Positions 1 to 9,636 are shown, counted from the stretch's first letter. The stretch: DNA of 18,186 nt from Burkholderia gladioli (GCA_009914575.1 WNEB01000010.1:1-18186); one strand, 5' to 3'. Notes: generated from the letters alone by a model not told the origin. Translations and numbers: made by a program.

Positions 1-1
1 G

Positions 2-103
2 GCGCGTCACATCGACTCGCAGGCGACCGAGGTCTCCGTTCGCGTCGGCGTCATCAACCGTATGGCGGACCTCGCTCGTCCGCAATCCGTTCGTATCGCC
101 TGA
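2..103 (+). CDS. 3' end of an unrecognised gene (partial)
   Basis: An open frame enters from the left edge and ends at TGA 101-103. It encodes 33 residues ending in VINRMADLARPQSVRIA. Codon use is GC-rich and C/G-ending at most third positions, like the real genes here, so it is probably the C-terminus of a genuine protein. I do not recognise the family, and no motif is visible in so short a tail. It lies on the same strand as the downstream genes. The sequence right after its stop (about 104-315) is less GC-rich and looks non-coding. Confidence 0.4.
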   Translation, partial: ARHIDSQATEVSVRVGVINRMADLARPQSVRIA

Positions 104-261
104 AATTATGCCCGTCGATGCTATTGCATCCTCACACTCGATTTATGCAACAACGCCGCGCGACATCTTCAACTGGCGCGCTCTCCGGCGGCAACAACCT
201 TGCAACCACCTTGTCTTTGAATGCCTGTCTGTACTTTGCCACTTCTCGTCCTCATAGCACC

Positions 262-286
262 CCCGGATTTCCAGATCCTATCCGGG
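262..286. repeat. Inverted repeat in the left-flank non-coding stretch
   Basis: CCCGGAT (262-268) and ATCCGGG (280-286) form a perfect 7-bp stem around an 11-nt loop. No T-run follows, so it is not a convincing intrinsic terminator. It sits in the 104-315 stretch that separates the left-edge gene from the alaX fragment. I see no gene in that stretch. A factor-binding site or a rearrangement scar are both possible. Confidence 0.3.
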
Positions 287-318
287 CGACAACTATTCTG
301 ACGCGGGGGGGCCCGCGC

Positions 319-693
319 GCGTTCCATGCCCGGCTGCATTCGGTCGGGCATCTGATTGCCTACGCGGGCGCCGGGTTCGGCTGGCGCGCGGTGAAGTGGC
401 ATCACTGGCCCGGCGAGGCGCGCGTGGTGTTCGAACGCGATGCAACCGCGCCGGCGCCGCGCGAGCTCGATGCGCCGGCGCTGGAGGCGGCGGTCGGCGC
501 GCTGGTGACGGCGGCGCTGCCGCGCGTGCTGAGCGAGCGCGACGGCATGCGCATGCTGGCCTACGGCGCGCTCGAGGCGAGCCCCTGCGGCGGCACGCAT
601 GTGACGGATACGTCGGTCGTCGGCGCCGTGACGATCCTCAAGATCAAGGAAAAGAAGGGTCAGCTGACCGTGAACTACGACGTCGCGGCCTGA
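319..693 (+). pseudogene. alanyl-tRNA editing protein (AlaX-type), 5'-truncated remnant
   Basis: The 3' part of an open frame (formal ATG at 118) matches the second additional domain shared by alanyl- and threonyl-tRNA synthetases and by free-standing AlaX proteins, which hydrolyse mischarged tRNA-Ala. Both metal-binding motifs are present: HSVGH (HxxxH, first His at nt 337) and CGGTH (CxxxH, Cys codon at 586). The usual C-terminal run of Lys-rich and beta-strand sequence follows, to TGA 691-693. In the related bacterial proteins I know, about 100 further residues (the beta-barrel part) come before the HxxxH motif. Here, upstream of about nt 319, the frame encodes unrelated sequence (118-318) of lower GC with a run of seven G at 305-311. 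I infer loss of the 5' half by deletion or rearrangement. A short AlaX-S protein consisting only of the catalytic domain is the less likely alternative. Confidence 0.55.
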
Positions 694-694
694 C

Positions 695-736
695 GCCGGG
701 CTCGCGCCGGCGTCGGGCGCGAGCCCGGCAAAATTT
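695..736 (+). terminator. Hairpin terminator after the alaX remnant
   Basis: GCCGGGCTCGCGCC (695-708) pairs perfectly with 716-729 across a 7-nt loop, giving a 14-bp GC-rich stem. AAAATTT follows directly, a modest T tract. It starts two bases after the alaX stop and would insulate the leu genes from upstream transcription. Confidence 0.6.
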
Positions 737-821
737 ATCCAGGTATCGAAACTACTACTCAAATCACTGTTTTTATTGGGTTTTTTCTCATCCTGGTAGT
801 GCCGCGACGTCATCTTGATGG

Positions 822-827
822 CATAAT
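822..827 (+). promoter_or_regulatory. Candidate -10 element upstream of leuC
   Basis: CATAAT at 822-827 resembles a sigma-70 -10 hexamer and would start transcription about 40 nt before the leuC ATG. No good -35 hexamer lies 16-19 bp upstream, so any promoter here would need an activator. The AT-rich stretch 730-800, with T-runs at 770-774 and 781-786, is unusual for this region and may hold regulator sites. Confidence 0.3.
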
Positions 828-872
828 CGTCTGCACCCAGAAGGACTTGTCGTCACAACCACCCCGCATACC

Positions 873-2282
<1,410 letters not shown>

Positions 2283-2299
2283 ACATCTGGAATCGGATC

Positions 2300-2950
2300 A
2301 TGGAAAAATTCACAGTGCATTCCGGCGTCGTGGCGCCGCTCGATCGTGAAAACGTCGATACCGACGCGATCATCCCGAAGCAGTTCCTGAAGTCGATCAA
2401 GCGCACCGGTTTCGGCCCGAACGCGTTCGACGAATGGCGTTACCTCGATCACGGCGAGCCGGGCCAGGACAACTCGAAGCGTCCGCTGAACCCGGATTTC
2501 GTGCTGAACCAGCCGCGCTACCAGGGCGCCTCGGTGTTGCTGGCGCGCAAGAACTTCGGCTGCGGCAGCTCGCGCGAGCATGCGCCGTGGGCGCTCGAAC
2601 AGTACGGCTTCCGCGCGATCATCGCGCCGAGCTTCGCCGACATCTTCTTCAACAACTGCTTCAAGAACGGCCTGCTGCCGATCGTGCTGAGCGAACAGCA
2701 GGTCGATCACCTGTTCAACGAAACGTACGCGTTCAACGGCTTCAAGCTGACGATCGATCTCGAGAGGCAACGCGTGCTGACCGGCGATGGCCGCGAGTAT
2801 CCGTTCGAAGTCACGGCGTTCCGCAAGTACTGTCTGCTGAACGGCTTCGACGACATCGGCCTGACGCTGCGCCACGCCGACAAGATCCGCCAGTTCGAGG
2901 CGGAGCGGCTCGCCAAGCAGCCCTGGCTCAACAACCGCCTGATCGGATAA
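2300..2950 (+). CDS. leuD: 3-isopropylmalate dehydratase small subunit
   Basis: The 216-residue product is a full-length LeuD, the swivel-domain partner of LeuC in isopropylmalate isomerase. The small-subunit signature [15 protein letters not shown] is intact, as is the N-terminal [16 protein letters not shown] segment that shapes substrate specificity. The open frame extends far upstream through leuC in another register, but ATG 2300 gives the canonical MEKFTVHSG start. It lies 17 nt after the leuC stop, has no strong Shine-Dalgarno, and is probably translationally coupled to leuC. A perfect hairpin follows before leuB. Confidence 0.97.
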   Translation: MEKFTVHSGVVAPLDRENVDTDAIIPKQFLKSIKRTGFGPNAFDEWRYLDHGEPGQDNSKRPLNPDFVLNQPRYQGASVLLARKNFGCGSSREHAPWALEQYGFRAIIAPSFADIFFNNCFKNGLLPIVLSEQQVDHLFNETYAFNGFKLTIDLERQRVLTGDGREYPFEVTAFRKYCLLNGFDDIGLTLRHADKIRQFEAERLAKQPWLNNRLIG

Positions 2951-2956
2951 TGCCGA

Positions 2957-2991
2957 GCCGCGCGCGATGCGGGAAACGCATCGCGCGCGGC
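2957..2991 (+). promoter_or_regulatory. 15-bp hairpin between leuD and leuB
   Basis: Positions 2957-2971 pair without mismatch with 2977-2991 around the 5-nt loop GGAAA. The stem is almost entirely G/C. It starts seven bases after the leuD stop and ends 35 nt before the leuB ATG. No T-run follows, so termination is unlikely. A processing or stability element that sets the leuCD to leuB ratio is more plausible (inference). Confidence 0.6.
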
Positions 2992-3026
2992 GCCGATTCG
3001 ACTCCAACCCTTACCAGGAAAATCGC

Positions 3027-4097
3027 ATGAAGATTGCAGTGCTGCCGGGCGACGGCATCGGTCAAGAGATCGTCACCGAAGCGGTGAAGGTGCTGAACGC
3101 CCTCGACGAAAAGTTCGAACTCGAACAGGCACCCGTCGGCGGCGCCGGCTACGAAGCCGCGGGCCATCCGCTGCCGGACCCCACGCTGAAGCTCGCCAAG
3201 GAAGCGGACGCGATCCTGTTCGGCGCGGTCGGCGACTGGAAATACGATTTGCTCGAGCGCGCGCTGCGCCCGGAACAGGCGATTCTCGGGCTGCGCAAGC
3301 ACCTCGAACTGTTCGCGAACTTCCGCCCGGCGATCTGCTACGAGCAGCTGGTGGATGCCTCGCCGCTGAAGCCGGAACTGATCTCGGGCCTCGACATCCT
3401 GATCGTGCGCGAACTGAACGGCGACATCTACTTCGGCCAGCCGCGCGGCACGCGCGAAGCGCCGGACGGCCGGTTCACCGGCGCGCGCGAAGGCTTCGAC
3501 ACGATGCGCTATTCGGAGCCGGAAGTGCGCCGCATCGCGCACGTCGCGTTCCAGGCCGCGCAGAAGCGCGAGAAGAAACTGCTGTCGGTGGACAAGGCGA
3601 ACGTGCTCGAAACCTCGCAGTTCTGGCGCGACATCATGATCGACGTGTCGAAGGAATACGCGGATGTCGAGCTGTCGCACATGTACGTCGACAACGCGGC
3701 CATGCAGCTCGCCAAGGCGCCGAAGCAGTTCGACGTGATCGTCACCGGCAACATGTTCGGCGACATCCTGGCCGACGAAGCGGCCATGCTGACGGGTTCG
3801 ATCGGCATGCTGCCGTCGGCCTCGCTCGACAAGAACAACAAGGGCCTGTACGAGCCGTCGCACGGTTCGGCGCCGGACATCGCCGGCAAGGGCGTTGCCA
3901 ATCCGCTGGCCACGATCCTGTCGGTCGCGATGCTGCTGCGCTACTCGCTGAATCGCGGCGAGGAGCAGGCCGACCGCATCGAGCGTGCGGTGCAGAAGGT
4001 GCTGGAGCAGGGTTACCGCACGGGCGACATCGCCACGCCGGGCTGCAAGCGGGTCGGCACGGCGCAGATGGGCGACGCCGTGATCGCGGCGCTGTAA
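3027..4097 (+). CDS. leuB: 3-isopropylmalate dehydrogenase
   Basis: The 356-residue product oxidatively decarboxylates 3-isopropylmalate to 2-oxoisocaproate with NAD+, the third leucine-specific step. It shows the beta-decarboxylating dehydrogenase hallmarks: [15 protein letters not shown] at the N-terminus, [10 protein letters not shown], the catalytic Tyr context in [31 protein letters not shown], the metal-binding [15 protein letters not shown], and the [17 protein letters not shown] block. The longer frame starting at 2967 would add 20 residues that overlap the intergenic hairpin. ATG 3027 gives the standard start, with AGGAAAA (3015-3021) as the ribosome site. It is the last gene of leuCDB and a GC-rich inverted repeat follows it. 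Confidence 0.97.
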   Translation: MKIAVLPGDGIGQEIVTEAVKVLNALDEKFELEQAPVGGAGYEAAGHPLPDPTLKLAKEADAILFGAVGDWKYDLLERALRPEQAILGLRKHLELFANFRPAICYEQLVDASPLKPELISGLDILIVRELNGDIYFGQPRGTREAPDGRFTGAREGFDTMRYSEPEVRRIAHVAFQAAQKREKKLLSVDKANVLETSQFWRDIMIDVSKEYADVELSHMYVDNAAMQLAKAPKQFDVIVTGNMFGDILADEAAMLTGSIGMLPSASLDKNNKGLYEPSHGSAPDIAGKGVANPLATILSVAMLLRYSLNRGEEQADRIERAVQKVLEQGYRTGDIATPGCKRVGTAQMGDAVIAAL

Positions 4098-4102
4098 GAC
4101 AA

Positions 4103-4154
4103 GGGCGGGGCGAGCGCCGCCGCGGGCCGGTTGGCCTGCGCGCGCGCCCCGCCC
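4103..4154 (+). terminator. Possible terminator after leuB
   Basis: GGGCGGGGCG (4103-4112) is complementary to CGCCCCGCCC (4145-4154), and a GGCC/GGCC pairing can form inside the loop. The only nearby T-run (4180-4184) is about 25 nt downstream, so this is weaker than the terminator after asd. Attenuation or Rho-dependent ending is possible. Confidence 0.35.
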
Positions 4155-4247
4155 CGCTCGACAGGTGTGTTCCGGTGCGTTTTTCGTGCGCGGGCTCCGG
4201 TTGCGGGGCATGCGAACAACATCGGGCACGATAGTTTCGGCGGGTCG

Positions 4248-4276
4248 TTGTACGGCCCATCAGGTTTGTGTAGACT
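4248..4276 (+). promoter_or_regulatory. Candidate sigma-70 promoter for the asd leader
   Basis: TTGTAC (4248-4253) and TAGACT (4271-4276) are spaced by exactly 17 bp. The match is 3 of 6 at -35 and 4 of 6 at -10. Transcription would be expected to begin near 4283, at or next to the leader-peptide ATG (4284), so the leader ORF would be leaderless or nearly so. Confidence 0.4.
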
Positions 4277-4283
4277 GCTTCGC

Positions 4284-4403
4284 ATGGCGCAGAATCTCTC
4301 GATCTCCCCGGTCCTGAACCTCCACGGCATTCAAGCCCGTGCGGGTGCGCGCGCCATCGTCTCCACGAAAATCATCATCACGAAAACGATCACGAAAAGC
4401 TGA
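4284..4403 (+). CDS. Putative Thr/Ile/Lys-rich leader peptide upstream of asd
   Basis: A 39-codon ORF begins at ATG 4284 and ends at TGA 4401-4403, 88 nt before asd. Its last 13 residues are [13 protein letters not shown], of which four are Thr, four Ile and three Lys. Thr, Ile and Lys are all end products of the branch that runs through Asd. A dense run of end-product codons just before the stop is the hallmark of ribosome-stalling leader peptides such as enterobacterial ThrL (Thr/Ile). No Shine-Dalgarno precedes the ATG, and the best promoter places the transcript start at the ATG, so leaderless translation would be needed. The codon run contains three copies of ACGAAAA. I infer attenuation control of asd. 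Chance low complexity is the alternative. I know of no described homologue. Confidence 0.45.
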   Translation: MAQNLSISPVLNLHGIQARAGARAIVSTKIIITKTITKS

Positions 4404-4491
4404 TCGTCGTCCGTCGTGCCCGCCTGATTTCCCCGCGCGGTGGCGCCGGGGGACGGAAAAGGCGGGGAAGCTCTCAAGCAAAGGGTTAGTC
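4404..4491 (+). promoter_or_regulatory. asd leader RNA with alternative pairings
   Basis: Between the leader-peptide stop and the asd ATG, several GC-rich segments can pair in mutually exclusive ways. TTCCCCGC (4429-4436) is complementary to GCGGGGAA (4462-4469). CCCCG (4431-4435) also pairs with CGGGG (4447-4451). CCCGCC (4419-4424) can compete for GGCGGG (4461-4466). Alternative structures of this type fit attenuation, but no T-run follows any of them. The mechanism could therefore be translational or Rho-dependent rather than intrinsic termination. Confidence 0.3.
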
Positions 4492-5613
4492 ATGAACGTA
4501 GGTCTCGTAGGTTGGCGCGGCATGGTCGGCAGCGTGCTGATGCAGCGCATGCAGGAAGAAGGCGATTTCGATCTGATCGAGCCGGTGTTTTTCAGCACCA
4601 GCAACACGGGCGGCAAGGCGCCGGCCTTCGCTAAGAACGAGACCACGCTGAAAGACGCGACGAACATCGACGAACTGCGCAAGTGCGACGTGATCATCAC
4701 GTGCCAGGGCGGCGACTACACCAACGAGGTGTTCCCGAAGCTGCGTTCGGCCGGCTGGGACGGCTACTGGATCGACGCGGCCTCGTCGCTGCGCATGAAG
4801 GACGACGCGGTCATCATTCTCGATCCGGTCAACCTCGACGTGATCAAGGACGCGCTCGTCAAGGGCACCAAGAATTTCGTCGGCGGCAACTGCACGGTCA
4901 GCCTGATGCTGATGGCGCTGGGCGGCCTGTTCCGCGAAGGCCTGGTCGACTGGATGACGGTCATGACCTACCAGGCTGCCTCGGGCGCCGGCGCGCAGAA
5001 CATGCGCGAACTGCTCTCGCAGATGGGCGCGCTGAACAGCGCCGTGGCCGAGCAACTGGCCGATCCGGCGTCGGCGATCCTCGACATCGACCGCCGCGTG
5101 CTGGCCGCGATGAACAGCGACGCCATGCCCACCAGCCAGTTCGGCGTGCCGCTGGCCGGCTCGCTGATCCCCTGGATCGACAAGGATCTCGGCAACGGGA
5201 TGTCGAAGGAAGAGTGGAAGGGCGGCGCGGAAACCAACAAGATCCTCGGCAAGCCGGCCATGGGCGACCCGGGTTCGATCCCCGTCGACGGCCTGTGCGT
5301 GCGGATCGGCGCGATGCGCTGCCACTCGCAGGCGCTGACCATCAAGCTGAAGAAGGACGTGCCGCTCGACGAAGTGCACGGCATTCTCGCCTCGGCCAAC
5401 GACTGGGTGAAGGTCGTGCCGCACGAGCGCGAAGCGTCGATGCGCGATCTGTCGCCGGCCGTGGTGACGGGCACGCTGTCGGTGCCGGTCGGTCGCCTGC
5501 GCAAGCTGGCGATGGGCGGTGAGTATCTGTCCGCGTTCACGGTCGGAGATCAGCTGCTGTGGGGCGCGGTCGAGCCGCTGCGCCGCATGCTGCGCATCCT
5601 GCTCGACAAGTAA
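4492..5613 (+). CDS. asd: Aspartate-semialdehyde dehydrogenase
   Basis: The 373-residue product converts L-aspartyl-4-phosphate to L-aspartate 4-semialdehyde with NADPH, the branch point for lysine/diaminopimelate, methionine, threonine and isoleucine. It shows the N-terminal dinucleotide-binding motif [11 protein letters not shown], the catalytic cysteine C134 in [10 protein letters not shown], and the [16 protein letters not shown] block with the conserved His. It is of the longer, Gram-negative Asd type. The frame is open from 4339, but ATG 4492 gives the canonical [10 protein letters not shown] start, with AAGG (4481-4484) seven bases upstream. A 394-nt leader separates it from leuB and a strong terminator follows it, so it is probably its own transcription unit. 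Confidence 0.98.
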   Translation: MNVGLVGWRGMVGSVLMQRMQEEGDFDLIEPVFFSTSNTGGKAPAFAKNETTLKDATNIDELRKCDVIITCQGGDYTNEVFPKLRSAGWDGYWIDAASSLRMKDDAVIILDPVNLDVIKDALVKGTKNFVGGNCTVSLMLMALGGLFREGLVDWMTVMTYQAASGAGAQNMRELLSQMGALNSAVAEQLADPASAILDIDRRVLAAMNSDAMPTSQFGVPLAGSLIPWIDKDLGNGMSKEEWKGGAETNKILGKPAMGDPGSIPVDGLCVRIGAMRCHSQALTIKLKKDVPLDEVHGILASANDWVKVVPHEREASMRDLSPAVVTGTLSVPVGRLRKLAMGGEYLSAFTVGDQLLWGAVEPLRRMLRILLDK

Positions 5614-5644
5614 GCCGACGCGGTCCGCGTCCGGAAGGACGACG

Positions 5645-5699
5645 GCGGCGTTCGTGGCGCCCGGTGCCAGGCCGGGGGGGCGAACGCCGCTTTGTTTTT
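5645..5699 (+). terminator. Intrinsic terminator after asd
   Basis: GCGGCGTTCG (5645-5654) pairs perfectly with CGAACGCCGC (5681-5690), followed at once by TTTGTTTTT (5691-5699). The 26-nt loop includes seven consecutive G (5674-5680). This is one of the two clearest intrinsic terminators in the window and separates asd from fimV. Confidence 0.8.
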
Positions 5700-5787
5700 G
5701 GGCCGGGCGGCGCGAGGCGGGCGCGGCGTGCAATCCGCCTGCATCATGGCGCGGGCGACAATTCCAGCGAAACGGGCAGCGGGTAAA

Positions 5788-5793
5788 GTAAAC
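5788..5793. other. GTWWAC site (GTAAAC) upstream of fimV
   Basis: GTAAAC fits GTWWAC, an adenine-methylation motif that I recall being reported for orphan methyltransferases in Ralstonia and Burkholderia. It lies in the 310-nt asd-fimV gap, next to a TAAAGT sequence (5784-5789) that could serve as a -10 element. I noticed no other copy, although my scan was by eye. Past the asd terminator, the rest of the gap shows nothing else I can name. Confidence 0.3.
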
Positions 5794-5923
5794 TACGCCG
5801 CTACGACGCAATCCGGCGTCGCGCGGCGCAAGCTTGTTTCCGGCAGCGCCGCTGCGAACGTCCCGAATCCAGTCCTCCCTCCAACGTGAACCAGGGCCGC
5901 GCGCTGCCGCGGCGAATGTACCG

Positions 5924-8038
5924 ATGACTCTGCGATTTCCCTCCGGTAAGGCTTCCGTTGCCAAGTTTCCCGCACTGATGTCCCGCGTGTTCGCGATGCG
6001 CGCGATCGCGGGCGCCGCCGTTGCACTGATGTCGGCCGCCGTGCCGCTCGCGCAGGCCGCGGCGGCGCCGCAATCGGTGACGGTCCGGCCGGGCCAGTCG
6101 CTCAACGATATCGCCATTGCCGTCACGCAGTCCCACGATCCGGTCGTTCTGGGCCGGGCCGGTCGCGCGTTGTTCGCCGCGAATCCGCAGGCATTCATGA
6201 AACATGATCCGAGCCGGATGAGGCTCGGGGCGACGCTGACCGTGCCGCCGCTCGACGCGACCGGCGCGGCGATTGCCGCACCGGTCGCGTCGGCCGCGGC
6301 TGCCGCGGTGTCTACTTCCGGTGCGGCGGCGGCAACAACGGCGAAGGCCGCCAGCGCTGCCGTGCCGGTTGCCGGATCATCGGCCGCGCATGGCGCGAAC
6401 CCAGCCGCGCCGGTTGGCGGGTCGTCGCCGCATCCGGCCAATGCCGTGAGCGGCGCAGTCGCGGCAGGGGCGTCGGCCCCTTTGCCGGCAGCGGCTGTCG
6501 CGCCGTCCTCGTCGGCTGCGCCGCAAGCCGCGCCGGCTGCCGCAGCGCCGCGTGCGAATACCGCGAACAGCGGCTCGACGACCGGTTCGACCGGGCCGCA
6601 CAGCTGGAGCGGATCGATCCAGACCGCGCCGCCGGTCGGGTCGAGCGAGGCGGAAGCCGCGCTGCTGGCGACCGGCAGCGGCGCGCGCGCTGCGACGAGC
6701 GCCAGCGCCGAGGCGTCGGTCGCGCAGGCGCGGCCGTCGAGCCTCCAGCAACCGCTGGCGCCGAAGAACCGCGTGTTGATGGATTTGCAGAAGCACGGTA
6801 TCGGCAAGCCCGCGCCCGAATCGACGGCGCCGGAAGCGAAACCGGCGCCGGCAGCCGCGCCGTCGACGGTCGGCAGCGCGGCGCAGGCGGCATCGGGCGC
6901 GTCGGCGCCGGCTGCTGCGGCATCGGCTCCGGTGGTTGCCGCGCCGGCGGCCAAGCCGGCTGCCGCTCGGCCTTCCGCACCCGCCGCGCCGTTCGACCGG
7001 ACTGCCGTGATCGCCGTCGGCGTCGCGGCGGCTGCGCTGGTGCTCGGTTTCCTGTTCCGTCGCCGCAAGCGTGCCGAGCCGGAAGCGGAGCCGCAACCGG
7101 CGAATCCTGCCGAGAGTCGGGTGGATTCGCCACCGCCGTCTCCGGCGATCGCCGCCGCGGGGGTTGATACCGCGGCTGCCGCGCCGGCGCATGACGAGAC
7201 GCCGGCGGAAGCAGCCACGCCTTCGGACGCGGCCATGGCCCTGTCCGATTCGTTGCAGCCGCCCGCGGTCGTCGAACCCGCAGAACCGGCGGCCCAGGCG
7301 ACCGCCCACGACAACACGCCCGACGCGGTCGCGCCGCAGCCGGGCCAACCCGATTACGGGATCGCGCCCGCGCCGCTCGAGGCAGCACTGGCCGCGCCCG
7401 TCGATCTCACCACCTTGACCGAATTGAACGAATTGACCAGTACCGCCGCGTCCGGCGTGCCCGCGCACGAATTTCCGGCCGATGCGATCTCCGCGCTCGA
7501 CAGCCTCGACATGCCCTTGCCGCCGCGCACGGGTGTGCCGGGCGCTGCCTTCGATTTTGCACCGCATAACGCAACTAACAGCCTGTCCACGTCGACCCTC
7601 CCGGCATTCGGCCGCGATCTGCCGGCAACGCCGGCAAGCCATCCGCCGACAGGATTGGCAGGCAGCGAACCGCATCGAATCGATTCGGGGGCAGATCCGC
7701 TCGACGACGAACTGCCGCCCGACGACGATGCTGCCGCATCGGCCCCCGGCAACCGCGCGCCGGCCGGCTTCGCACCGCTTGGCGCCGCCCAGCTCGGCGC
7801 GCTGAATCTCGACTTCGACCTGGACCTGCCGGTCGGCCCGAGCGCGGCGATCCCGCCGCCGACCGATGCCACGCTCGATCGCATCGCACGCAACAAGCTC
7901 GAACTGGCTTCCGAATACGTCGAACTCGGCGATCTGAACGGCGCACGCGCGCTGCTCGGCGAAGTGATCGACGCCAACCGCCCGGGCACGCGCGACGCCG
8001 CGCGCGTCATGCTGGCCAAGCTCGCCGACGCCACGTGA
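5924..8038 (+). CDS. fimV: FimV/HubP-family polar organiser with LysM-like domain
   Basis: From ATG 5924 the product has 704 residues. Residues 20-47 are a signal-peptide-like Ala-rich segment. Residues 51-109 resemble the FimV N-terminal LysM-like domain ([18 protein letters not shown] ... LGATLTVPP), which binds peptidoglycan. A very Ala/Pro-rich linker follows, then one membrane segment (about 360-378) stopped by RRRKR, a long acidic Ala/Pro cytoplasmic region, and a C-terminal helical domain (about 650-704, [22 protein letters not shown]) typical of FimV. Family members organise the cell pole and support type IV pili and twitching. The start is uncertain: the frame opens at 5834, and ATG 5978 would leave a shorter signal peptide. 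None has a strong Shine-Dalgarno. The stop overlaps the truA start, so the two are probably co-translated. Confidence 0.85.
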   Translation: MTLRFPSGKASVAKFPALMSRVFAMRAIAGAAVALMSAAVPLAQAAAAPQSVTVRPGQSLNDIAIAVTQSHDPVVLGRAGRALFAANPQAFMKHDPSRMRLGATLTVPPLDATGAAIAAPVASAAAAAVSTSGAAAATTAKAASAAVPVAGSSAAHGANPAAPVGGSSPHPANAVSGAVAAGASAPLPAAAVAPSSSAAPQAAPAAAAPRANTANSGSTTGSTGPHSWSGSIQTAPPVGSSEAEAALLATGSGARAATSASAEASVAQARPSSLQQPLAPKNRVLMDLQKHGIGKPAPESTAPEAKPAPAAAPSTVGSAAQAASGASAPAAAASAPVVAAPAAKPAAARPSAPAAPFDRTAVIAVGVAAAALVLGFLFRRRKRAEPEAEPQPANPAESRVDSPPPSPAIAAAGVDTAAAAPAHDETPAEAATPSDAAMALSDSLQPPAVVEPAEPAAQATAHDNTPDAVAPQPGQPDYGIAPAPLEAALAAPVDLTTLTELNELTSTAASGVPAHEFPADAISALDSLDMPLPPRTGVPGAAFDFAPHNATNSLSTSTLPAFGRDLPATPASHPPTGLAGSEPHRIDSGADPLDDELPPDDDAAASAPGNRAPAGFAPLGAAQLGALNLDFDLDLPVGPSAAIPPPTDATLDRIARNKLELASEYVELGDLNGARALLGEVIDANRPGTRDAARVMLAKLADAT

Positions 8039-8868
8039 TGCGAATCGCACTGGGCATTCAGTACGACGGCGCGGCGTTCTGCGGCTGGCAATCCCAGCCG
8101 CATCGCAACACCGTGCAGGACACGCTGGAAAAGGCGCTGAAGGAATTCGCTCTGGTGCCGCTGCAAACCGTGGTGGCCGGGCGGACCGATACCGGCGTGC
8201 ATGGCCTCGGCCAGGTCGTGCATTTCGACACCGAACTGTCGCGCGCCGATTTTTCCTGGGTGCGCGGCACTAACGCCTTTCTGCCGCCGACGGTGGCCGT
8301 GCAGTGGGCCAAGCCGATGCCGGACACGTTCCACGCACGCTTTGCCGCGTTCGAGCGCACCTATTACTACGCGCTCTACGTGCACGCGTTCCGTTCGCCC
8401 ATGCTGAACGCGCGCGCCGGCTGGATCCACACGCCGCTCGACGTCGATGCGATACGCGAGGCGGCGCGGCACCTGATCGGCGGGCACGATTTCTCGTCGT
8501 TCCGCTCGTCGGAATGTCAGTCGAAAACGCCGGTCAAGCATCTGTACCAGATCGACATCCGGCCGTCGGGCAGCTTCATTCATTTCCGGTTTTGCGCCAA
8601 CGCGTTCCTGCATCACATGGTGCGCAACCTGATGGGTTGCCTCGTGGCGGTGGGGCGCGGCCGTTATCCGGTCGGCTGGATGGCCGAGGTGCTGGCCGCG
8701 CGCAACCGCGATCGCGCCGCGCCCACCTTCATGCCGGATGGCCTGTATCTCGCGCATGTCGGCTATCCTGCCGAATTCGCGGTGCCGCCGGCGCAACTCG
8801 GCAGCGTGCCGTGGAGCACCGTCTGGGCCGATCTGGACGCGCCGCCGGGCGCATCCGGCGGCGCCTGA
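8038..8868 (+). CDS. truA: tRNA pseudouridine(38-40) synthase
   Basis: The 276-residue product isomerises uridines 38-40 in the anticodon arm of many tRNAs. It begins with the TruA pattern [20 protein letters not shown] and carries the catalytic aspartate D51 in [19 protein letters not shown]. The RTYYYALY and [18 protein letters not shown] segments are also typical. The chosen ATG overlaps the fimV stop by one base (TGATG). A GTG three bases upstream is an alternative. Coupling to fimV looks tight, whereas 77 nt separate it from trpF. A fimV-truA-trpF order is usual in beta- and gamma-proteobacteria. Confidence 0.96.
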   Translation: MRIALGIQYDGAAFCGWQSQPHRNTVQDTLEKALKEFALVPLQTVVAGRTDTGVHGLGQVVHFDTELSRADFSWVRGTNAFLPPTVAVQWAKPMPDTFHARFAAFERTYYYALYVHAFRSPMLNARAGWIHTPLDVDAIREAARHLIGGHDFSSFRSSECQSKTPVKHLYQIDIRPSGSFIHFRFCANAFLHHMVRNLMGCLVAVGRGRYPVGWMAEVLAARNRDRAAPTFMPDGLYLAHVGYPAEFAVPPAQLGSVPWSTVWADLDAPPGASGGA

Positions 8869-8945
8869 CCGATGCACCGCGCCGTTTTTGCGCGCCCCGC
8901 CCCAGCCGCAACCGAATCCGCCGCACCCTCGCAGGACGCACCACG

Positions 8946-9629
8946 ATGACCGCCACGCCGCTTTCCTCCGTTCCCCAGGCCCGCACCCGCACCAAGCTGT
9001 GCGGACTGTCCCGTCCCGCCGATGTCGATCACGCCGTGGCGCTCGGCGTCGACGCGGTCGGCTTCGTGTTCTACCCGAAAAGCCCGCGCGCCGTGACGAT
9101 CGAGCAGGCGGCCGAACTGGTGCGGCGCGTGCCGCCGTTCGTCTCGGCGGTCGGCCTGTTCGTCAACGCGACGGCCGACGAGATCGTGCGCGTGCTCGAG
9201 GCCGTGCCGCTCACCATGCTGCAGTTCCACGGCGACGAAACCCCCGAGCAATGCGTCACGCTGGCCGGCACGGCGCGCTTGCCGTGGATGCGGGCGTTGC
9301 GCGTCGGCATCTCGACGCAGCGCGCCGATTTGGTAGAATCGGCACTTCACTATTCGACAGCTTGTGGCCTGTTGTTCGACACCCATGTGCCGGACTACGG
9401 CGGCAGCGGCAAGGTATTCGATTGGTCTCTTATTTCCGCAGAGCTCGCGCGTCGGGCCGTTTTGAGTGGCGGCTTGAACGCGCAAAACGTCGGTGATGCG
9501 ATACGCCAGATCCGCCCGTACGCGGTCGATGTCTCCAGTGGCATCGAAGTACCGGGCGAGAAGGGCGTGAAGGATCACGCCCGGATGGCGGCGTTCGTGA
9601 GCGCAGTGCGCGACGCGGACGCCCGGTGA
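8946..9629 (+). CDS. trpF: Phosphoribosylanthranilate isomerase
   Basis: The 227-residue (beta-alpha)8-barrel enzyme catalyses the Amadori rearrangement of N-(5'-phosphoribosyl)anthranilate to CdRP in tryptophan synthesis. The catalytic cysteine is C19 in TKLCGL, and the general-acid aspartate is D145 in LLFDTHVPDYGGSG. The phosphate-binding C-terminal VSSGIE motif is present. The frame is open well upstream through truA, but ATG 8946 gives a normal-length protein. A stretch near 9312-9339 inside the gene looks like a promoter for trpB. trpF is monofunctional here, not fused to trpC, and no other early trp genes are in the window. Confidence 0.96.
   Translation: MTATPLSSVPQARTRTKLCGLSRPADVDHAVALGVDAVGFVFYPKSPRAVTIEQAAELVRRVPPFVSAVGLFVNATADEIVRVLEAVPLTMLQFHGDETPEQCVTLAGTARLPWMRALRVGISTQRADLVESALHYSTACGLLFDTHVPDYGGSGKVFDWSLISAELARRAVLSGGLNAQNVGDAIRQIRPYAVDVSSGIEVPGEKGVKDHARMAAFVSAVRDADAR
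9312..9339 (+). promoter_or_regulatory. Possible internal promoter in trpF
   Basis: TCGACG (9312-9317) and TAGAAT (9334-9339) are 16 bp apart, and TGG precedes the -10 to give an extended -10 (TGnTAGAAT). It is an AT-rich island in GC-rich coding sequence. A start near 9346 would transcribe trpB, the methyltransferase and trpA without trpF. Confidence 0.35.
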
Positions 9630-9636
9630 GCTGAAT

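Noticed and set aside
2283..2299. Looked for a small entericidin-type lipoprotein gene between leuC and leuD
   Set aside because: The gap is only 17 nt, so no extra gene can be present.
4131..4403. 90-codon ORF spanning most of the leuB-asd gap
   Set aside because: Its first half overlaps the leuB terminator-like repeat and has Arg/Ala-rich shadow composition. Only the part from ATG 4284 downstream of the promoter looks meaningful, and it is reported as the leader peptide.
6241..6980. Repetitive Ala/Pro-coding stretch as a possible DNA repeat array
   Set aside because: The repetition is at amino-acid level (GCG/GCC/CCG codons) and no regular repeat unit is seen. It is the usual low-complexity linker of FimV proteins.
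4486..7317. Very long minus-strand open frame opposite asd and fimV
   Set aside because: It is antisense to two recognised genes, and its length comes from GC-rich codon bias. The Ala/Gly-rich translation shows no family motif.
7071..7418. Arg/Pro-rich ORF inside fimV
   Set aside because: It is an alternate frame of the low-complexity acidic region of fimV with no start signal or known motif.
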